9,023 nt of DNA from AR5 sp041499965 (lineage in GTDB: Bacteria; Methylomirabilota; Methylomirabilia; Rokubacteriales; CSP1-6): assembly GCA_041499965.1 (NCBI GenBank), contig JBGQLG010000218.1, forward strand, positions 1-9,023, read 5' to 3'. The position numbers and the translations under genes were made by a program. Below are positions 1 through 6,360 of the stretch, in pieces. The notes beneath the pieces were generated by a model, which worked only from the letters and a program-made list of their open reading frames with translations, had not been told where the DNA came from and searched no databases. Within the stretch, counting starts at the first letter, position 1. The number at the start of each line of letters is the position of its first letter.

Positions 1-974
1 CCGTACTTGAGCATCGCAATCCGCTCGATGCCCATCCCAAACGCCCAGCCCGTGACCTCCTCCGGGTCGTAGCCGCCGTTGCGCAGCACCGTGGGATGGA
101 CCATGCCGGAGCCGAGGATCTCCAGCCAGCCGTCCTTGCACGCACGGCAGCCGGCGCCGCCGCACATGAAGCACAGCACGTCGACCTCGGCCGACGGCTC
201 CGTGAACGGAAAGAACGACGGCCGGAAGCGGATGCGCGACTTCGGCCCGAACATCTCGCGGGCGAAGAGCTCGAGCGTGCCCTTGAGGTCGCCCATCGTG
301 ATGGCGCGATCGACCGCCAGCCCCTCGACCTGGTGGAACACCGGCGAGTGCGAGGCGTCGGGCACGTCGCGGCGGAACACCCGGCCGGGGACGATGATCT
401 TCACCGGTGTCCGTCCGCCCGCCGCCCGCATCGTGCGGATCTGCACGGGCGAGGTGTGCGTGCGCAGCAGCGTCTCCTCCGTGAGGTAGAACGTGTCCTG
501 CATGTCGCGCGCGGGATGGTCCTTGGGGATGTTCAACGCCTCGAAGTTGTAGAAATCGGACTCGATCTCCGGCCCCTCGGCCACCGAGAAGCCGAGCCCG
601 CCGAAGATCGCGACGATCTCGTCGTGCACGCGCGTGAGCGGGTGCACGGCGCCCCGCGGTGGGCGCCGGCCCGGCAGCGTCAGGTCGAGCCGGTCTCGCT
701 CGCGCCGGGCGCGGGTCTCCCGCGCCTGGGCCTCGGCCAGCCGCGCGTCGAGCAGCGCCTCCAGCTCGCGCTTGGCCGCGTTGGCGGCGGCGCCCACCAC
801 CGGCCGCTCGGCGGCCGGCAGCGTGCCGAGCGAGCGGAGCAACTGGGTGAGCAGCGCGCCGTCGTGACGGCCGAGGTAGCGGACGCGGAGCGCCTCGAGG
901 TCAGCCGACGAGGCCGCGGCCTCGATCGCCGCGCGGGCCTCGCCGGCGATGGCGTCGACGCGCGGATGCCCCAC
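1..974 (-). CDS. pheS: Phenylalanine--tRNA ligase alpha subunit, C-terminus cut by window edge
   Basis: This is the catalytic alpha subunit of phenylalanyl-tRNA synthetase, which works as an alpha2beta2 tetramer with PheT in the cytoplasm. 324 complete codons are visible; PheS is usually about 340 residues, so roughly 16 C-terminal residues lie outside. Residues 1-100 form the charged, Ala/Leu-rich coiled-coil arm that contacts tRNA. The class II core follows: the region with RTHTSPVQIR (171-180), motif 2 around FRRDVPDASHSPVFHQVEG (200-218), and motif 3 GWAFGMGIERIAML (309-322). Four cysteines at 268, 271, 276 and 279 (CxxC-x4-CxxC) precede GWLEILGSGMVHP, an insert seen in many bacterial PheS. 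The GTG start at 974 is chosen because it is the first start after the rplT stop, only 5 bases away, and the N-terminus then has normal length. No strong Shine-Dalgarno is visible, so coupling to rplT translation is likely. pheT probably follows outside the window. Confidence 0.96.
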   Translation of the reverse strand, partial: MGHPRVDAIAGEARAAIEAAASSADLEALRVRYLGRHDGALLTQLLRSLGTLPAAERPVVGAAANAAKRELEALLDARLAEAQARETRARRERDRLDLTLPGRRPPRGAVHPLTRVHDEIVAIFGGLGFSVAEGPEIESDFYNFEALNIPKDHPARDMQDTFYLTEETLLRTHTSPVQIRTMRAAGGRTPVKIIVPGRVFRRDVPDASHSPVFHQVEGLAVDRAITMGDLKGTLELFAREMFGPKSRIRFRPSFFPFTEPSAEVDVLCFMCGGAGCRACKDGWLEILGSGMVHPTVLRNGGYDPEEVTGWAFGMGIERIAMLKY

Positions 975-979
975 GAGCG

Positions 980-1336
<357 letters not shown>

Positions 1337-1355
1337 GCCCCTGACCTCCTCGGCT

Positions 1356-1553
1356 TTACAGGTACGGGACGAGCTTCTTGAGACGCGGCTCGTCCGCTTT
1401 GTGAATGAGCCCCGCCTTGCGCAGACGATGGCGGCGCTTCGGTTCCTTGCCTTCCAGCAGGTGGCGCTTCCAGCCGCGGTGGCGCTTGAGATGGCCCTTG
1501 GCCGTCTTGCGCAGCCGCTTGGCCGCCGCCCTTCTGGTTTTCATTTTCGGCAT
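1356..1553 (-). CDS. rpmI: 50S ribosomal protein bL35
   Basis: Small basic large-subunit protein bL35, 65 residues, which is the family's normal length. It begins MPKMKTRRAAAKR and contains the conserved GHLKRHRGWKRHLL and the Lys/Arg-rich middle, ending KKLVPYL. An open frame continues upstream to 1628, but that longer start is rejected: ATG 1553 has a clear GGGAGG Shine-Dalgarno at 1559-1564, and the known N-terminus begins here. Between infC (stop 1678) and this start are 124 bases holding a GC hairpin at 1567-1587 next to the ribosome-binding site. Order infC-rpmI-rplT is conserved in most bacteria. Confidence 0.97.
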   Translation of the reverse strand: MPKMKTRRAAAKRLRKTAKGHLKRHRGWKRHLLEGKEPKRRHRLRKAGLIHKADEPRLKKLVPYL

Positions 1554-1566
1554 GACTGCCTCCCAT

Positions 1567-1587
1567 GGGGGCCCCGAGATGGCCCCC
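1567..1587 (-). promoter_or_regulatory. GC-rich hairpin just upstream of the rpmI ribosome-binding site
   Basis: On the minus strand GGGGGCC (1587-1581) and GGCCCCC (1573-1567) form a perfect 7-bp stem with a 7-base loop. The 3' arm ends three bases before the GGGAGG Shine-Dalgarno of rpmI. No T-run follows, so it is not an intrinsic terminator. It lies where autogenous L20 control of rpmI-rplT acts in E. coli, so a translational role is possible, but no bL20-binding pseudoknot was identified. The rest of 1588-1677 shows no further clear element. Confidence 0.4.
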
Positions 1588-1677
1588 AAACCCCCAACGT
1601 TCGGAGCGCCCCGGCGGAGCCGTGGCACTCCTCTTCACTGCGCTACCGCGTGATCGCCATCGATGCACTGCCCTGTC

Positions 1678-2199
1678 TCAATGCGACGCCTTGGGGCTCA
1701 GCATGATGTGGAGCATGCGGCCTTCCATGCGCGGGTTGTTGTCGGCCACCGCGATGTCCTGGACCGCCTCCACCATCTTCTGGAGCATCTTCCAGCCGAG
1801 CTCGGTGTGGGCCATCTCGCGGCCCTTGAAGCGGACCGTGACCTTGGCCTTGTGGCCCTCTTCCAGGAACCGGCGCACGTGCTTGAGCTTGAAGTCGAAG
1901 TCGTGGCGCTCGGTCTTGGGGCCCATCTTCACTTCCTTCACCGAGATCGTCGTCTGCTTCTTGCGCGCCTCCTTGAGCCGCCGGGCCTGCGTGTACTTGT
2001 ACTTGCCGAAATCCATGATGCGGCAGACGGGCGGACTCGCCTCCGGCGCCACCTCGACGAGGTCGAGCTCCTGGGTGCGGGCGGTCTCCAGCGCCGTCTG
2101 GGTCGGCATGATGCCGAGCTGCTCACCGTCCGCGCTGACCACGCGGACCTCGCGGACCCGAATGCCCTCGTTGATGCGGATTTCCTGTGCTTTGCTCAG
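1678..2199 (-). CDS. infC: Translation initiation factor IF-3, probable CTG start
   Basis: IF-3 binds the 30S subunit, prevents premature joining of subunits and rejects non-canonical start codons. The N-terminal domain (about 1-78) has INEGIRVREVRV, then DLVEVAPEASPPVCRIMDFG (46-65); a charged linker near 70-82 leads to the C-terminal domain with VKEVKMGP, RRFLEEGHKAKVTVRFKGRE (109-128) and the end MLSPKASH. No ATG or GTG exists in frame at the expected N-terminus. The first GTG (2142) would delete the conserved INEGIRVREVR segment. CTG at 2199 gives SKAQEIRINEGIR after the initiator, matching the usual MSK...INE start, and has a GAGGAG Shine-Dalgarno at 2208-2213 with 8 bases spacing. This gives 173 residues, a normal length. 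Unusual start codons (AUU in E. coli) underlie IF-3 autoregulation. The start codon is inference; the gene identity is certain. Confidence 0.93.
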   Translation of the reverse strand: MSKAQEIRINEGIRVREVRVVSADGEQLGIMPTQTALETARTQELDLVEVAPEASPPVCRIMDFGKYKYTQARRLKEARKKQTTISVKEVKMGPKTERHDFDFKLKHVRRFLEEGHKAKVTVRFKGREMAHTELGWKMLQKMVEAVQDIAVADNNPRMEGRMLHIMLSPKASH

Positions 2200-2207
2200 A
2201 GGCGTGG

Positions 2208-2213
2208 CTCCTC
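2208..2213 (-). promoter_or_regulatory. Shine-Dalgarno deciding the CTG start of infC
   Basis: GAGGAG on the minus strand lies 8 bases before CTG 2199. It is far from every ATG or GTG in the infC frame: the nearest, GTG 2142, is 65 bases away. It therefore supports CTG as initiator. The alternative ACG two codons earlier would be only two bases from the Shine-Dalgarno. Confidence 0.7.
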
Positions 2214-2219
2214 GTGCGT

Positions 2220-2272
2220 CCCCGCCGTGCGGGGGGTAACGATGTGAAGGGCGCGGCCGGTCACGACCGGCC
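2220..2272 (-). repeat. Two inverted repeats in the thrS-infC junction
   Basis: First, GGCCGGTC and GACCGGCC at 2255-2272 are perfect 8-base inverted arms with 2 bases between them, spanning the thrS stop codon (2261-2263). Second, CCCCGC-ACG-GCGGGG at 2220-2234 is a perfect 6-bp stem, ending six bases before the infC Shine-Dalgarno. Neither is followed by a T-run, so neither is a canonical terminator. They may stabilise RNA ends, cause pausing or tune infC translation; this is inference from sequence symmetry only. Confidence 0.4.
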
Positions 2273-4054
2273 CACGGAGAGGTCGGCGCCGCGCGAGGCG
2301 ATCTCGGCGGTGAGCTCGGTCACGACGCGGTCGAGCGCCACGGCGCCCCGGTCCTCGCCGGTGCGGGGTCGCAGGCTGACCGTGCCCTGCTCGGCCTCGC
2401 GACCGCCCACCACGAGCATGTAGGGCACCTTCCGCACCTGGGCGTCGCGGATGCGGTAGCCCAACTTCTCGTTGCGGTCGTCGAGCTCGGCGCGGACCCT
2501 GGCCACCCGCAACCGCTGGTGCACGACGCGGGCGTAGTCGATGAACTTCTCCGAGATCGGCAGCACGCGCGCCTGCACCGGCGCCAGCCAGACCGGGAAG
2601 GCCCCGGCAAAGTGCTCGGTGAGGATGCCGATGAAGCGCTCGAACGAGCCGAAGATCGCCCGGTGGATCGCCACCGGCCGCTTGGCGTGGCCGTCGGCGT
2701 CGACGTAGGTGAGGTCGAAGCGCTCGGGCAGCATCGCGAAGTCGAGCTGGGCGGTGGCGATCTGCCAGTCGCGGCCGAGCACGTCCTCGATGTGGATGTC
2801 GATCTTCGGCCCGTAGAAGGCCCCGTCGCCCGGTTTGACCTCGTAGGCCAGGCCGTTGGCCTTGAGCACCTCGTGCAGCGCGCGCTCGGCCGCGTCCCAC
2901 TGCTCGGCGGTGCCCAGGTAGCCCTCCGGGCGCGTGGCCAGCTTGAACGACGGCTCCAGGTCAAACAGCTTGTAGAACTGCCGCACGAGCCCCAGCACGC
3001 TGGTGATCTCGTCCTGGACCTGGTCGGGCCGGCAGTAGATGTGCGCGTCGTCCATCGTGATCTGCCGCACGCGGAACAGCCCGGTCAGCGTCCCCGAGCG
3101 CTCGTTGCGGTGCAGCCGGCCGATCTCGGCCACGCGCAGCGGCAGGTCGCGATACGACCGCAGGGCGTGCCGGTAGATGTAGGTCGACTCCGGGCAGTTC
3201 ATCGGCTTGAGGCTGAAGGTCTGCTCCTCCACCTCGAACTTGAACATGTTCTCGCTGTAGTGCTCCCAGTGGCCGGACTGCTCCCACAGCTTCTTGTTGA
3301 CGAGGATCGGCGTCGACGTCTCGAGGTAGCCGTTGGCGTCGTGCACCTCGCGCCAGAAGCGCTCGAGCTCGCGGAAGATGACCATGCCGGCCGGCAGCCA
3401 GAACGGCGCGCCCGGCGACACGTCGTGGAAGACGAACAGGTCGAGCTCGCGGCCCAGCTTGCGGTGGTCGCGCTTCTTGGCCTCCTCCAGCCGCCAGAGA
3501 TACGTGTCCAGCTCCTCCTGGGTGAGCCAGGCGGTGCCGTAGATGCGCTGCAGCATCGCGTTCTTCTCGTCGCCGCGCCAGTAGGCGCCCGACGAGGACA
3601 GTAGCTTGAAGACCGTGATCTCCCCCGTCGAGCGCACGTGCGGGCCGCGGCAGAGGTCGACGAAGTCGCCCTGCGTGTAGAGCGACACCCGGTCGGCGGC
3701 GAGGCCCTCCAGGATCTCGACCTTGTAGGGCTCGCCGCGCTCGCGGAAGTACGCGATGGCCTCGGTGCGCGGCATCTCGCGGCGCTCGAAGGCGTCGTCG
3801 GCCTTGACGATCTCCCGCATGGCCTTCTCGATGCGCGCGAGATCCTCGGGCGTGAACGGCTCGGCCTTGGCGAAGTCGTAGTAGAAGCCGTCGTCGATCG
3901 ACGGGCCGATGGCCACCTTCACGTCGGGGAACAGGCGCTTCACCGCCTGGGCCATCACGTGCGAGGTCGAGTGGCGCAGCGTCGACAGCGGCGTCGGGTC
4001 GCAGTCGAACTCGCCCGTCAGCGTGAGATGTCGCTCTTCTTCAGACTCGGCCAT
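2261..4054 (-). CDS. thrS: Threonine--tRNA ligase lacking the TGS domain
   Basis: Charges tRNA-Thr and edits Ser-tRNA-Thr in the cytoplasm. The 597-residue protein begins almost directly with the editing domain: H28 and H32 (RHSTSH, the HxxxH motif) and C135/H139 (CRGPH) are intact. The catalytic core carries the three zinc ligands C287 (PMNCPES), H338 (DDAHIY) and H464 (AIHRAI). The anticodon-binding domain (about 490-590) has FPVWLAPVQ and KVPYMLVVGGREAE. E. coli ThrRS is 642 residues with an N-terminal TGS domain of about 60; here only 26 residues precede the editing domain, so TGS is absent. The tRNA gene upstream leaves no room for it. MNCPES replaces the common MNCPGH, hinting at a divergent ThrRS branch. 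ATG 4054 has no Shine-Dalgarno: the 22 bases before it are pyrimidine-rich. It is first in the thrS-infC-rpmI-rplT-pheS cluster. Confidence 0.97.
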   Translation of the reverse strand: MAESEEERHLTLTGEFDCDPTPLSTLRHSTSHVMAQAVKRLFPDVKVAIGPSIDDGFYYDFAKAEPFTPEDLARIEKAMREIVKADDAFERREMPRTEAIAYFRERGEPYKVEILEGLAADRVSLYTQGDFVDLCRGPHVRSTGEITVFKLLSSSGAYWRGDEKNAMLQRIYGTAWLTQEELDTYLWRLEEAKKRDHRKLGRELDLFVFHDVSPGAPFWLPAGMVIFRELERFWREVHDANGYLETSTPILVNKKLWEQSGHWEHYSENMFKFEVEEQTFSLKPMNCPESTYIYRHALRSYRDLPLRVAEIGRLHRNERSGTLTGLFRVRQITMDDAHIYCRPDQVQDEITSVLGLVRQFYKLFDLEPSFKLATRPEGYLGTAEQWDAAERALHEVLKANGLAYEVKPGDGAFYGPKIDIHIEDVLGRDWQIATAQLDFAMLPERFDLTYVDADGHAKRPVAIHRAIFGSFERFIGILTEHFAGAFPVWLAPVQARVLPISEKFIDYARVVHQRLRVARVRAELDDRNEKLGYRIRDAQVRKVPYMLVVGGREAEQGTVSLRPRTGEDRGAVALDRVVTELTAEIASRGADLSVGRS

Positions 4055-4076
4055 ACACGTTCGGGGTGAGGGGGGA

Positions 4077-4151
4077 TGGTAGGCTCGGGCGGTTTCGAAC
4101 CGCCGACCTCCTCTGCGTCAGAGAGGCGCTCTCCCACTGAGCTACGAGCCT
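4077..4151 (-). tRNA. tRNA-Val (anticodon GAC), CCA encoded
   Basis: Full cloverleaf on the minus strand. The acceptor stem is AGGCTCG/CGAGCCT; the D stem GCTC/GAGC has loop AGTGGGA; the anticodon stem CCTCT/AGAGG has loop CTGACGC, giving anticodon GAC for valine codons GUC/GUU. The variable loop is AGGTC, the T stem is GGCGG/CCGCC and the T loop is TTCGAAA. The discriminator A is at 4080, followed by an encoded CCA at 4079-4077. The mature body is 72 bases plus CCA. A strong promoter lies just upstream, and thrS starts 22 bases after the CCA, so tRNA and thrS are probably co-transcribed and separated by 3' processing. Confidence 0.96.
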
Positions 4152-4167
4152 ATCCAGAGTAACGCAC

Positions 4168-4196
4168 ATGCTACCTACGGCAGCGAGGGGTGTCAA
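4168..4196 (-). promoter_or_regulatory. Sigma70-type promoter for tRNA-Val and thrS cluster
   Basis: On the minus strand a perfect -35 TTGACA (4196-4191), 17-base spacer, and -10 TAGCAT (4173-4168, four of six consensus). Transcription would start near 4161, about ten bases before the tRNA. The remaining bases between the preceding gene's stop (4232) and the promoter hold no recognisable terminator, so some read-through from upstream is possible. Confidence 0.8.
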
Positions 4197-4231
4197 GACA
4201 ACGTCCCGGACTTGCAGGCGTTTCGTGGCGC

Positions 4232-5242
4232 TCAGTGGAGGAGGTTCGTGAGCGACGATTCCACGACGTAGCTGAAGCGCGCGCTGATCGCCAGCCCGGT
4301 GCTGCCCTGGCGCATCGCGGCCATCATGGCCGGCGGCACTGGCGGGAACGGCTGGGCCAGCCGGATGGCGTTCACGGCGTACTCGTCGTAGATGTCGTGG
4401 CCCGAGTTCCGCACCACGTCGACGTACTGGATCCGGCCGTCCTTGAGGATGCCGAAGTGGATGTCGAGCGAGGTCGTGTAGTGGTCGCACTCCCGCGTCG
4501 AGGGGTTCCGCACGCAGGGGAAGCCCCACTTCTCCTTGATACGCCGACGAATCTGCTCGAGATAGTCGTTGTAGCGCTCGTCGGCGGAGTCGAGCCGGAT
4601 CGGGTCGCCCTCGATACCGCCGTGACCTGCGGCCTGCCCACCCGACCCGACCCGCAGCGCGTCCCGCACCTCCCTTTGGCTGGCCGGACCCGACGGGCGA
4701 GACGGCGGCAGGCTGGCCACCTGGCGCTCGCCCTCCCGGCGCGGCTCGACGGCCACCGGCGCGCGCGCCGCGGGCTCGGCTGCCCTCGGGCTGGGCACCG
4801 GCGGCGCCGGTGTGCTCGGCTCCGGCTCGGTGGCGCGGGGGGCCGGCTCCGGGCCGCGCGGAGCGGGTTCCGGGCGTAGAGCGGGCTCGGGAGCCCGAGG
4901 CGCCGGCCGCGGAGCGCTCGCCACGCGGCGCTCCTCGCGCGGGGGCGCGGGGGCCTCCCGCGGCGGGGGCGACGGGCGGGACATCGGTGGCGAGGGGGGC
5001 CGCGCAGGGGCCGGTGGCGTCGGCGAGGCCGCGGTCGGGCTGCCGGCGTTGGCCGGCTCCTCCGGCTTCGCCAGGTCGACGATGAGCGTGTCGCCCCGCT
5101 TGGGGACGTCCTTCGCCATCAGCTCGCTCTTGAGGGCCCACAGCACCCCCAGGGCGAGGAGGACATGCACGAGCAGCGACGCCATGACGCCGGTGAAGAG
5201 ACGTCCGCGCGGCCACTGCCTGAGGAACTCCCACAGCCCCAT
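4232..5242 (-). CDS. TonB-family (TonB/TolA-like) energy-coupling envelope protein
   Basis: 336 residues with TonB/TolA architecture: a short cytoplasmic start with WPRGR, one membrane helix (about 17-37, TGVMASLLVHVLLALGVLWAL), then a long Pro/Ala/Glu/Arg-rich periplasm-spanning stretch (about 58-190) with PEPAPR-like repeats. The TonB C-terminal domain (about 222-326) has YNDYLEQIRRRIKEKWGFP, IHFGILKDGRIQYVDVVRNSG and VNAIRLAQPFPPVP. Such proteins carry inner-membrane proton-motive energy to outer-membrane receptors or help keep the envelope together; the partners ExbB/ExbD are not in view. Two cysteines (243 and 252) bracket a loop and could form a disulphide in the periplasm. ATG 5242 is the only start before the membrane helix with an in-frame stop directly upstream; GAGGG abuts it rather than sitting at normal spacing. 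It lies 16 bases after the DAHP synthase gene. Whether it is functionally TonB or TolA cannot be told. Confidence 0.88.
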   Translation of the reverse strand: MGLWEFLRQWPRGRLFTGVMASLLVHVLLALGVLWALKSELMAKDVPKRGDTLIVDLAKPEEPANAGSPTAASPTPPAPARPPSPPMSRPSPPPREAPAPPREERRVASAPRPAPRAPEPALRPEPAPRGPEPAPRATEPEPSTPAPPVPSPRAAEPAARAPVAVEPRREGERQVASLPPSRPSGPASQREVRDALRVGSGGQAAGHGGIEGDPIRLDSADERYNDYLEQIRRRIKEKWGFPCVRNPSTRECDHYTTSLDIHFGILKDGRIQYVDVVRNSGHDIYDEYAVNAIRLAQPFPPVPPAMMAAMRQGSTGLAISARFSYVVESSLTNLLH

Positions 5243-5258
5243 CCCTCACGAGTATAAG

Positions 5259-6275
5259 TTATATGTCGCGATCGACGGCCTGCGCGACCTTCCGCAGCCG
5301 GACCATCAGTGCCGCGAAGCGCTCGGGCTTGAGCGACTGCGGCCCGTCGGACAGCGCCTCCTCGGGCTTGGGATGCACCTCGATGAGCAGGCCGTCAGCC
5401 CCGGCCGCCACCGCCGCCATGGCCATCGGCTCGACGTACTCCCAGTGGCCGGTGCCGTGGCTCGGGTCCACCACCACCGGCAGGTGCGTGAGCTTCTTGA
5501 GGACGGGCACCGCGTTGAGGTCGAGCGTGAAGCGGGTGGCCGTCTCGAAGGTGCGGATGCCGCGCTCGCACAGGATGACATTGGGGTTGCCGCCCGACAG
5601 CACGTACTCGGCCGAGAGCAGCCACTCCTGGATCGTCGTGGACATGCCGCGCTTGAGCAGCACCGGCTTGCCCGCCTCGGCCACCCGGCGCAGCAGCGAG
5701 AAGTTCTGCACGTTGCGGGCGCCGATCTGCAGGATGTCGGAGTGCTCGGCGACGATGTCCACGCGCTCCGGCTCCATCACCTCGGTGATGACCGGCAGCC
5801 CCGTCTCGCGCCGGGCCTCGGCCAGGAGCTTGAGCCCCTCCGTCTCCAGCCCCTGGAAGGCGTAGGGCGAGGTGCGCGGCTTGAAGGCGCCGCCGCGCAG
5901 CACGCGGGCGCCGGCCGCCTTCACCCGGGCGGCCACGTCGAGCACCTGCAGGCGCGACTCCACCGAGCAGGGCCCGGCCATCACCACGATCGTGCGGCCG
6001 CCGATCACGGTGTCGCCCACCCGCACCTGCGAGTTGGCGCTGCGGACCTCGCGGCTGGCCAGCTTGAAGGGCTGCAGGATGGGCGTGACCGCCTCCACGC
6101 ACTCGAGCGACTCCAGCGCGCGCAGCCGCTCCTTGCCGCGGTCGTCGCCGATGGCGCCGATGACGTTGCGCAGCTCGCCGCGGATGGTGTGGGGCGTGTA
6201 GCCCATGGCGCGAATCCGTCGCTCGACGTCCGCCACGTCGGTGTCCGAGGTCCCCGACCTCAGCACGATGATCAT
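5259..6275 (-). CDS. aroF: 3-deoxy-7-phosphoheptulonate (DAHP) synthase, Thermotoga-type with N-terminal regulatory domain
   Basis: Condenses phosphoenolpyruvate and erythrose 4-phosphate to DAHP, the first step of the shikimate pathway. 338 residues, the same as the Thermotoga maritima enzyme. Residues 1-75 are the ferredoxin-like domain (MIIVLRSGTSDTDV...), which in that family binds Tyr and Phe for feedback inhibition. The barrel follows with AGPCSVES (100-107), FKPRTSPYAFQG (131-142), QIGARNVQNF (183-192) and DPSHGTGH (270-277). Metal ligands expected from the family are present: C103, H273, E299 and D310. An upstream in-frame ATG at 6326 is rejected because it would translate through the terminator hairpin; ATG 6275 has an AAGGAG Shine-Dalgarno at 6282-6287 with 6 bases spacing and matches the family N-terminus. 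Expression is predicted to be controlled by a Phe/Tyr attenuator just upstream. The symbol aroF is used for the subfamily; some annotate it aroG or aroA. Confidence 0.97.
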   Translation of the reverse strand: MIIVLRSGTSDTDVADVERRIRAMGYTPHTIRGELRNVIGAIGDDRGKERLRALESLECVEAVTPILQPFKLASREVRSANSQVRVGDTVIGGRTIVVMAGPCSVESRLQVLDVAARVKAAGARVLRGGAFKPRTSPYAFQGLETEGLKLLAEARRETGLPVITEVMEPERVDIVAEHSDILQIGARNVQNFSLLRRVAEAGKPVLLKRGMSTTIQEWLLSAEYVLSGGNPNVILCERGIRTFETATRFTLDLNAVPVLKKLTHLPVVVDPSHGTGHWEYVEPMAMAAVAAGADGLLIEVHPKPEEALSDGPQSLKPERFAALMVRLRKVAQAVDRDI

Positions 6276-6290
6276 CGCTGTCTCCTTCGC

Positions 6291-6322
6291 AAAAAAAAGA
6301 GGCCGCGGGAGCCCGCGGCCTC
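6291..6322 (-). terminator. Intrinsic terminator in the DAHP synthase leader (attenuator)
   Basis: On the minus strand the arms GAGGCCGCGGG (6322-6312) and CCCGCGGCCTC (6309-6299) are perfectly complementary (11 bp; the innermost pair probably stays open to give a 4-base loop). They are followed directly by eight T (6298-6291). The T-run ends three bases before the Shine-Dalgarno of the DAHP synthase gene. Because it lies between promoter and coding start, it can only act as a conditional terminator. Confidence 0.93.
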
Positions 6323-6347
6323 GCATCGGTCAGGCGCCGCGGGCTCC
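6308..6347 (-). promoter_or_regulatory. Antiterminator hairpin competing with the leader terminator
   Basis: GGAGCCCGCGGC (6347-6336) is perfectly complementary over 12 bp to GCCGCGGGCTCC (6319-6308), with a 16-base loop. The 3' arm is the terminator's own 5' arm plus its loop, so the two structures exclude each other. The stem is as long as the terminator's, making the competition realistic. Inferred from base pairing only. Confidence 0.75.
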
Positions 6348-6360
6348 GTCCGCCCGCGGC
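6336..6360 (-). promoter_or_regulatory. Anti-antiterminator hairpin (segments 2:3)
   Basis: GCCGCGGGC (6360-6352) and GCCCGCGGC (6344-6336) form a perfect 9-bp stem with a 7-base loop. The 3' arm is the segment that the antiterminator needs; when this hairpin forms, the terminator is free to fold. It starts seven bases after the leader peptide stop codon. Confidence 0.7.

Noticed and set aside
1356..1628. Longer bL35 starting at 1628
   Set aside because: bL35 is 65 residues with a conserved MPKMKT start; strong Shine-Dalgarno precedes ATG 1553.
2519..3604. 361-residue plus-strand open frame over thrS
   Set aside because: Antisense shadow of thrS, with low-complexity Val/Arg/Leu/Gln/His composition and no recognisable domain.
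4152..4231. Possible terminator or T-box before tRNA-Val/thrS
   Set aside because: Only a plain promoter is seen; no stem with T-run and no T-box sequence, and the leader is too short for one.
4480..4980. Repeat-like GC-rich stretch considered as tandem repeat or CRISPR
   Set aside because: It codes for the Pro-rich spacer of the TonB-like protein; units vary and there are no regular spacers.
4041..5249. 402-residue minus-strand frame running through the TonB-like gene and the tRNA
   Set aside because: Passes through a tRNA and promoter and is out of frame with the TonB domain protein; shadow.
5259..6326. Longer DAHP synthase starting at 6326
   Set aside because: It would translate through the terminator stem and T-run and has no ribosome-binding site; ATG 6275 has AAGGAG and the family N-terminus.
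6311..6360. Repeated GCCGCGGGC-type 9-mers considered as transposon ends or protein operators
   Set aside because: Their order and pairing are explained by the attenuator hairpins; no transposase or target duplication is present.
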